A DNA stretch of 26,400 nt from Erysipelotrichaceae bacterium. Lineage in GTDB: Bacteria > Bacillota_I > Bacilli_A > Erysipelotrichales > Coprobacillaceae. The stretch is from assembly GCA_021200395.1 (NCBI GenBank), contig JAJQGQ010000280.1, positions 1 through 26,400 of the forward strand, written 5' to 3'. A program made the translations under genes and the position numbers. Of the stretch, positions 22,911 to 26,400 are shown in pieces. The notes under the pieces are model-generated. The model had not been told where the DNA came from, did no database searches, and saw only the letters and a program-made list of their open reading frames with translations. The first letter of the stretch is position 1. Each line of letters opens with the position of its first letter.

Positions 22911-24087
22911 TGATTTCAATCCCCCTATACTTAGCAATAGCTGCGACATCTTTATCACCACGACCTGATAAACAAATAATGACTATATCATCTTTAGACA
23001 TTGTTGGAATAATTTTTCTCGCATGAGCAACCGCATGGGCACTTTCAATGGCACAAATAATACCTTCTACTCTAGCAAGATATTCAAAAGCTGAAACAGC
23101 TTCATCATCAGTAACAGGCACATATTGAGCTCTGCCGATATCATGTAAATAAGCATGTTCAGGTCCAACACCAGGATAATCTAAACCAGCAGAAATAGAA
23201 TAAACAGGAGCTATTTGTCCATATTCATCTTGACAGAAATAAGATTTCATACCATGGAATACACCTAATGTTCCTGTATTCATTGTAGCTGCTGTTAAAG
23301 CTGTATCAACACCTTTACCTGCTGCTTCACAACCAATCAATTGCACATCTTTATCATCAATAAAGTTATAGAACATACCCATAGCATTACTTCCACCACC
23401 AACACAAGCCATGACAGCTGTAGGTAATTTTCCTTCTGCTGCTAAAATTTGTTCCTTAGCTTCTTTAGAAATAACACTTTGGAAGTCTCTTACCATCATA
23501 GGGAATGGATGTGGTCCCATAACAGAACCTAAAACATATAAAGTATCATCTACACGTTTAGTCCATTCACGCATACATTCATTAACAGCATCTTTTAAAG
23601 TCATTGAACCACTCGTAACAGGATGCACTTTAGCTCCTAGTAATTCCATACGATAAACATTTAATGATTGTCTATCGGTATCTTCTTTACCCATAAAGAT
23701 TTCACATTCTAAATCTAATAAAGCTGCAGCAGTTGCTGTGGCAACACCATGTTGACCAGCACCAGTCTCTGCAATAACTCTAGTTTTACCCATTTTCTTA
23801 GCCATTAAACACTGACCTAATACATTATTAATTTTATGAGATCCTGTATGATTTAAATCTTCTCTTTTTAAATAAACCTTAGCACCACCTAAATCTTCAG
23901 TCATCTTTTTAGCATAATATAATAATGATGGTCTACCAGCATATTCAACTAATAGCTTATTTAATTCAGCTTGAAATTCTTCATCATGTTTATAAAATTC
24001 ATAAGCTTCTTCTACTTTATGAATTTCACTCATCAATGTTTCAGGAATATATTGACCACCATGTTGTCCGTATCTACCTACACCCAT
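22903..24087 (-). CDS. trpB: Tryptophan synthase beta subunit
   Basis: TrpB joins indole and serine to tryptophan with pyridoxal phosphate. The 394 residues match the TrpB1 type that pairs with TrpA: GQHGGQYIPETLM at the start, PLP-binding Lys85 in HTGSHKINN, AETGAGQHG with the catalytic Glu at 107, and the phosphate-binding CVGGGSNAMG loop. YFCQDEYGQI and YPGVGPEHAYL are COMM/C-terminal signatures. AAGGAGGG precedes ATG 24087; the start overlaps the end of trpF by 14 bases and the end overlaps trpA by eight. All residues needed for activity are present. Confidence 0.97.
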   Translation of the reverse strand: MGVGRYGQHGGQYIPETLMSEIHKVEEAYEFYKHDEEFQAELNKLLVEYAGRPSLLYYAKKMTEDLGGAKVYLKREDLNHTGSHKINNVLGQCLMAKKMGKTRVIAETGAGQHGVATATAAALLDLECEIFMGKEDTDRQSLNVYRMELLGAKVHPVTSGSMTLKDAVNECMREWTKRVDDTLYVLGSVMGPHPFPMMVRDFQSVISKEAKEQILAAEGKLPTAVMACVGGGSNAMGMFYNFIDDKDVQLIGCEAAGKGVDTALTAATMNTGTLGVFHGMKSYFCQDEYGQIAPVYSISAGLDYPGVGPEHAYLHDIGRAQYVPVTDDEAVSAFEYLARVEGIICAIESAHAVAHARKIIPTMSKDDIVIICLSGRGDKDVAAIAKYRGIEINE

Positions 24088-24655
24088 TATGTACCCTCCT
24101 TACAACTTCTTTTATCTTTTCTTTATCTTTATATCCATTGGTTTCTACACCACTACTTAAATCAATACCATAACAATCTTGTTTCAACGCTTCATCTAAA
24201 TTATCCAAATTAATACCACCTGCTAAAAAATAAGGTTTATCCATTTTTGGTAATAACTTCCAATCAAATGTTTTACCACTTCCAGCAACTGGTGAATCCA
24301 TCAAATAATAATCAACATCACATTGTCTATAATTGGATATATTCATAGCTTTAATAATAGGAACATTAATTTTATCTTTTAATGATTGAATATATTTATC
24401 ATCCTCTTGTCCATGTAATTGGACATAATCAATAATATTTAAATTGACTAATCGAACAATAAAATTAATATCTTCATTCACAAATACACCAACGGATGGT
24501 ATATCCCTATCAAGTTTATTTTTTAGTAATTGTGCTTTTTCTAAGGTAACTTGTCTTCTGCTTTTCGCAAACACAAAACCAATATAATCAGGTTTTATTT
24601 CATTAACATAATCGATATCTTCTTCTCTCGATAAACCACAAATCTTAACTTTCAT
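24074..24655 (-). CDS. trpF: Phosphoribosylanthranilate isomerase
   Basis: TrpF catalyses the Amadori rearrangement of phosphoribosylanthranilate in tryptophan synthesis. The 193-residue TIM barrel has the catalytic Cys in VKICGL (Cys6), GFVFAKSRRQV, VGVFVNE and VQLHGQE, with the phosphate-binding and catalytic-Asp segment FLAGGINLDN and IDLSSGVE near the end, as expected. Its start overlaps the trpC end by 11 bases and its end overlaps trpB by 14, so translation of the block is coupled. AGAGG lies a few bases before ATG 24655, within the last codons of trpC. Confidence 0.96.
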   Translation of the reverse strand: MKVKICGLSREEDIDYVNEIKPDYIGFVFAKSRRQVTLEKAQLLKNKLDRDIPSVGVFVNEDINFIVRLVNLNIIDYVQLHGQEDDKYIQSLKDKINVPIIKAMNISNYRQCDVDYYLMDSPVAGSGKTFDWKLLPKMDKPYFLAGGINLDNLDEALKQDCYGIDLSSGVETNGYKDKEKIKEVVRRVHNGCR

Positions 24656-25427
24656 GATAACCTCTTAATTCATCAAACATGGCTTGCTTATCCTTAGCTC
24701 GCATTAATGTCTCACCAATCAATACAGCATTGACATGATTTTCTTCTAATGTATGAATATCTTCATATGTCTTAATACCACTTTCAGAAACAAAAACAAT
24801 ATCATCATCAACCATATTTCTTAAACGTATACTATTATGAAAATCAACTGTAAAATCTTTTAAATTACGATTATTGACTCCAATAATTCGTGCTCCTGAT
24901 TTTAAAGCTCTATGCATTTCTTCTTCATCATGAGTTTCTACAATAGCACTCAAACCTAAATCATGAGCTAGTTTTAAATAATTAGTTAATTGTTGATCAT
25001 CTAAGATAGCACAAATAAGAAGTATTGCATCTGCCCCATAAACTTTAGCTTCATAAATCATATATTCATCTATTGTAAAGTCTTTTCTTAATAATGGAAT
25101 TGCTACATTTTGTCTAATTTCTTTTAGATATTGAACACTACCTTGAAAGAAATCAGGTTCTGTTAATATAGAAATAGCACTTGCACCTATTTTTTCATAA
25201 TCTTTAGCGATATCTATATAAGGAAAATCAGGGGCTATTAAACCTTTAGAAGGAGATGCCTTTTTCACTTCCATGATAAAAGACATACCTTCTTTTCTTA
25301 AAGTTTTTTCAAACGGATAATCATAAGTTATCTTTGGTAATTGTGATTTTAATTCATCTAAAGATACTTTTTCTTTACTTTGTTCTACTCTTATTAAAGT
25401 TTTATCAACGATTTTATCTAAAATCAT
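24645..25427 (-). CDS. trpC: Indole-3-glycerol-phosphate synthase
   Basis: TrpC closes the indole ring to give indole-3-glycerol phosphate. The 260 residues contain the barrel signatures EVKKASPSKG (catalytic Glu53 and Lys55), LLRKDFTIDEYMIYEA (second catalytic Lys), AIVETHDEEE, IGVNNRNL and FVSESGIKT, then VLIGETLM at the phosphate site. It is monofunctional, not fused to TrpF as in E. coli. ATG 25427 shares one base with the trpD stop (TAATG), giving coupled translation, and its 3' end overlaps trpF. Confidence 0.96.
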   Translation of the reverse strand: MILDKIVDKTLIRVEQSKEKVSLDELKSQLPKITYDYPFEKTLRKEGMSFIMEVKKASPSKGLIAPDFPYIDIAKDYEKIGASAISILTEPDFFQGSVQYLKEIRQNVAIPLLRKDFTIDEYMIYEAKVYGADAILLICAILDDQQLTNYLKLAHDLGLSAIVETHDEEEMHRALKSGARIIGVNNRNLKDFTVDFHNSIRLRNMVDDDIVFVSESGIKTYEDIHTLEENHVNAVLIGETLMRAKDKQAMFDELRGYHES

Positions 25428-26400
25428 TAAGCATTGCTCGCTTTCACAAAAGCATCTAGTTTCTCTAATGCCAAACCAGCATCAATAATTTGAGCAGCTT
25501 TTTCAATACCTTCAGCTAAACTATCAGCTTTACCACCAATATAAATACCAGCCCCTGCGTTCATTAATACTGTATCTCTCTTAGGACCTTTTTCTCCTTT
25601 TAATACTGATAAAGTAATTTGAGCATTTTCTTGAGGTGTACCACCTAATAAATCATCTTTAGTACATCTTGTAAAACCAAATTCTTCTGGTGTAATTGTA
25701 TAAGATTTAAATTCACCATTATTGATTTCACATACAAAAGTATCTGAAGAAGATGTAATTTCATCTAAACAATCTTTTCCATAAACAACCATAGCACGTT
25801 TAACACCTAACAAACTTAAAACCTGAGCTAATGGTTCAACCATATCTTCACTATAAACACCCATAACTTGCATAGTAGCTCCAGCTGGATTTGTAAGTGG
25901 GCCTAAGATATTAAAAACAGTTCTGATACCTAATTCTTTTCTTACAGGTGCAACAAAACGCATAGCCGTATGATATTTTTGAGCAAATAAGAAACAAATA
26001 TTAATATCATTCAATATTTGCGTACTCTTTGCAGGTGAAATATCAATATTAACACCTAAAGCCTCTAATACATCAGCAGCACCACTTAATGAGCTTGCTG
26101 CACGATTGCCATGTTTAGCAACCTTAATCCCTGCAGCTGCAATAACCAAAGATGATGTTGTAGAAATATTAAATGAATGGGCACCATCCCCACCAGTACC
26201 AACAATTTCTAATACTTCTTCATCATTGAGTAACTTCACACCATGTTCACGCATACTCTTAGCACTACCAGTGATTTCTTCAATTGTTTCACCTTTCATA
26301 GATAATGCTGTCAAATAAGATGATGTTAAGATTTGAGATGTTTCTCCACTCATAATCTCATCCATACATTGATACGCTTGTTCTCTTGTTAAATCTTGAT
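25427..26400 (-). CDS. trpD: Anthranilate phosphoribosyltransferase, 5' end beyond window
   Basis: TrpD transfers phosphoribose from PRPP to anthranilate. The reading frame is open to the right edge; QDLTREQAYQCMDEIMSGE shows that roughly the first 15 residues are missing, so internal ATG codons are not the start. The glycine-rich PRPP site GTGGDGAHSFNIST, the KHGNRAASSLSGAAD anthranilate/PRPP segment, the RTVFNILGPLTNPA helix and DEITSSSDT are all intact. It is not fused to a TrpG amidotransferase in the visible part. Upstream trpE/trpG and the operon control region would lie to the right, out of view. Confidence 0.96.
   Translation of the reverse strand, partial: QDLTREQAYQCMDEIMSGETSQILTSSYLTALSMKGETIEEITGSAKSMREHGVKLLNDEEVLEIVGTGGDGAHSFNISTTSSLVIAAAGIKVAKHGNRAASSLSGAADVLEALGVNIDISPAKSTQILNDINICFLFAQKYHTAMRFVAPVRKELGIRTVFNILGPLTNPAGATMQVMGVYSEDMVEPLAQVLSLLGVKRAMVVYGKDCLDEITSSSDTFVCEINNGEFKSYTITPEEFGFTRCTKDDLLGGTPQENAQITLSVLKGEKGPKRDTVLMNAGAGIYIGGKADSLAEGIEKAAQIIDAGLALEKLDAFVKASNA

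Noticed and set aside
1..26400. CRISPR array, tRNA genes or att sites
   Set aside because: I saw no regularly spaced direct repeats, cloverleaf sequences or paired direct repeats on reading through; a tRNAscan or repeat search could overturn this.

Overview
This 26.4 kb window is AT-rich, gene-dense chromosomal DNA from a low-GC Gram-positive bacterium. Strong AGGAGG-type ribosome sites, an asparagine T-box leader, class I CTP synthase with a GGGC-type attenuator, GlnRS, rubrerythrin and a trpDCFBA block all fit Bacillota. The gene mix suggests a gut anaerobe of the Erysipelotrichia/Coprobacillaceae type, but this is an inference from style rather than from any marker gene. I see no tRNA, rRNA, CRISPR array, prophage or complete insertion sequence.

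Layout. 1-730: two decayed GNAT acetyltransferase genes and a terminator. 790-2718: promoter, Asn T-box leader, asparagine synthetase and terminator. 2736-6330 (minus strand): a membrane-anchored Ig-like protein, a rhomboid protease and a YaiI/YqxD protein with overlapping reading frames, then an aldo/keto reductase and an esterase. 6535-8196: glutaminyl-tRNA synthetase. 8218-10114 (minus): a VanZ-domain membrane protein and IspF. 10137-13237: a 33-bp palindrome, an orphan PTS IIB gene, and a convergent operon of two Cof-type HAD phosphatases plus an RpiR/SIS regulator. 13279-15007 (minus): CTP synthase with a leader that looks like the reiterative-transcription attenuator known from Bacillus subtilis pyrG. 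15029-17130: a VanR/VanS-like two-component system followed by a 46-residue basic protein.

17171-18669 (minus): a DUF134/NifX-type fusion protein and a rubrerythrin with two rubredoxin domains, behind a consensus promoter overlapped by a Fur/PerR-like palindrome. 18689-20213 (minus): an S66 peptidase translationally coupled to a HAD hydrolase with an unusual motif I. 20229-21345 (minus): a GNAT acetyltransferase and a membrane-anchored XRE regulator. 21509-22066: a frameshifted pyridoxamine-phosphate-oxidase-like gene whose 5' end is joined to the first codons of a transposase. 22143-26400 (minus): trpA, trpB, trpF, trpC and partial trpD, with overlapping or touching reading frames and trpD running off the right edge.

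How the parts work together. The clear pathway is tryptophan synthesis from anthranilate. Two leaders sense end products: charged tRNA-Asn for asparagine synthetase, and CTP for CTP synthase. The DUF134/rubrerythrin pair looks like an iron or peroxide-stress unit. The IIB/HAD/HAD/RpiR group looks like a small phospho-sugar control module without its transporter. No wholly new system is proven. The best leads for something undescribed are the Ig-like protein/rhomboid/YaiI overlap, the orphan IIB module with three different inverted repeats at its promoters and starts, and the 46-residue protein at the end of the two-component operon.
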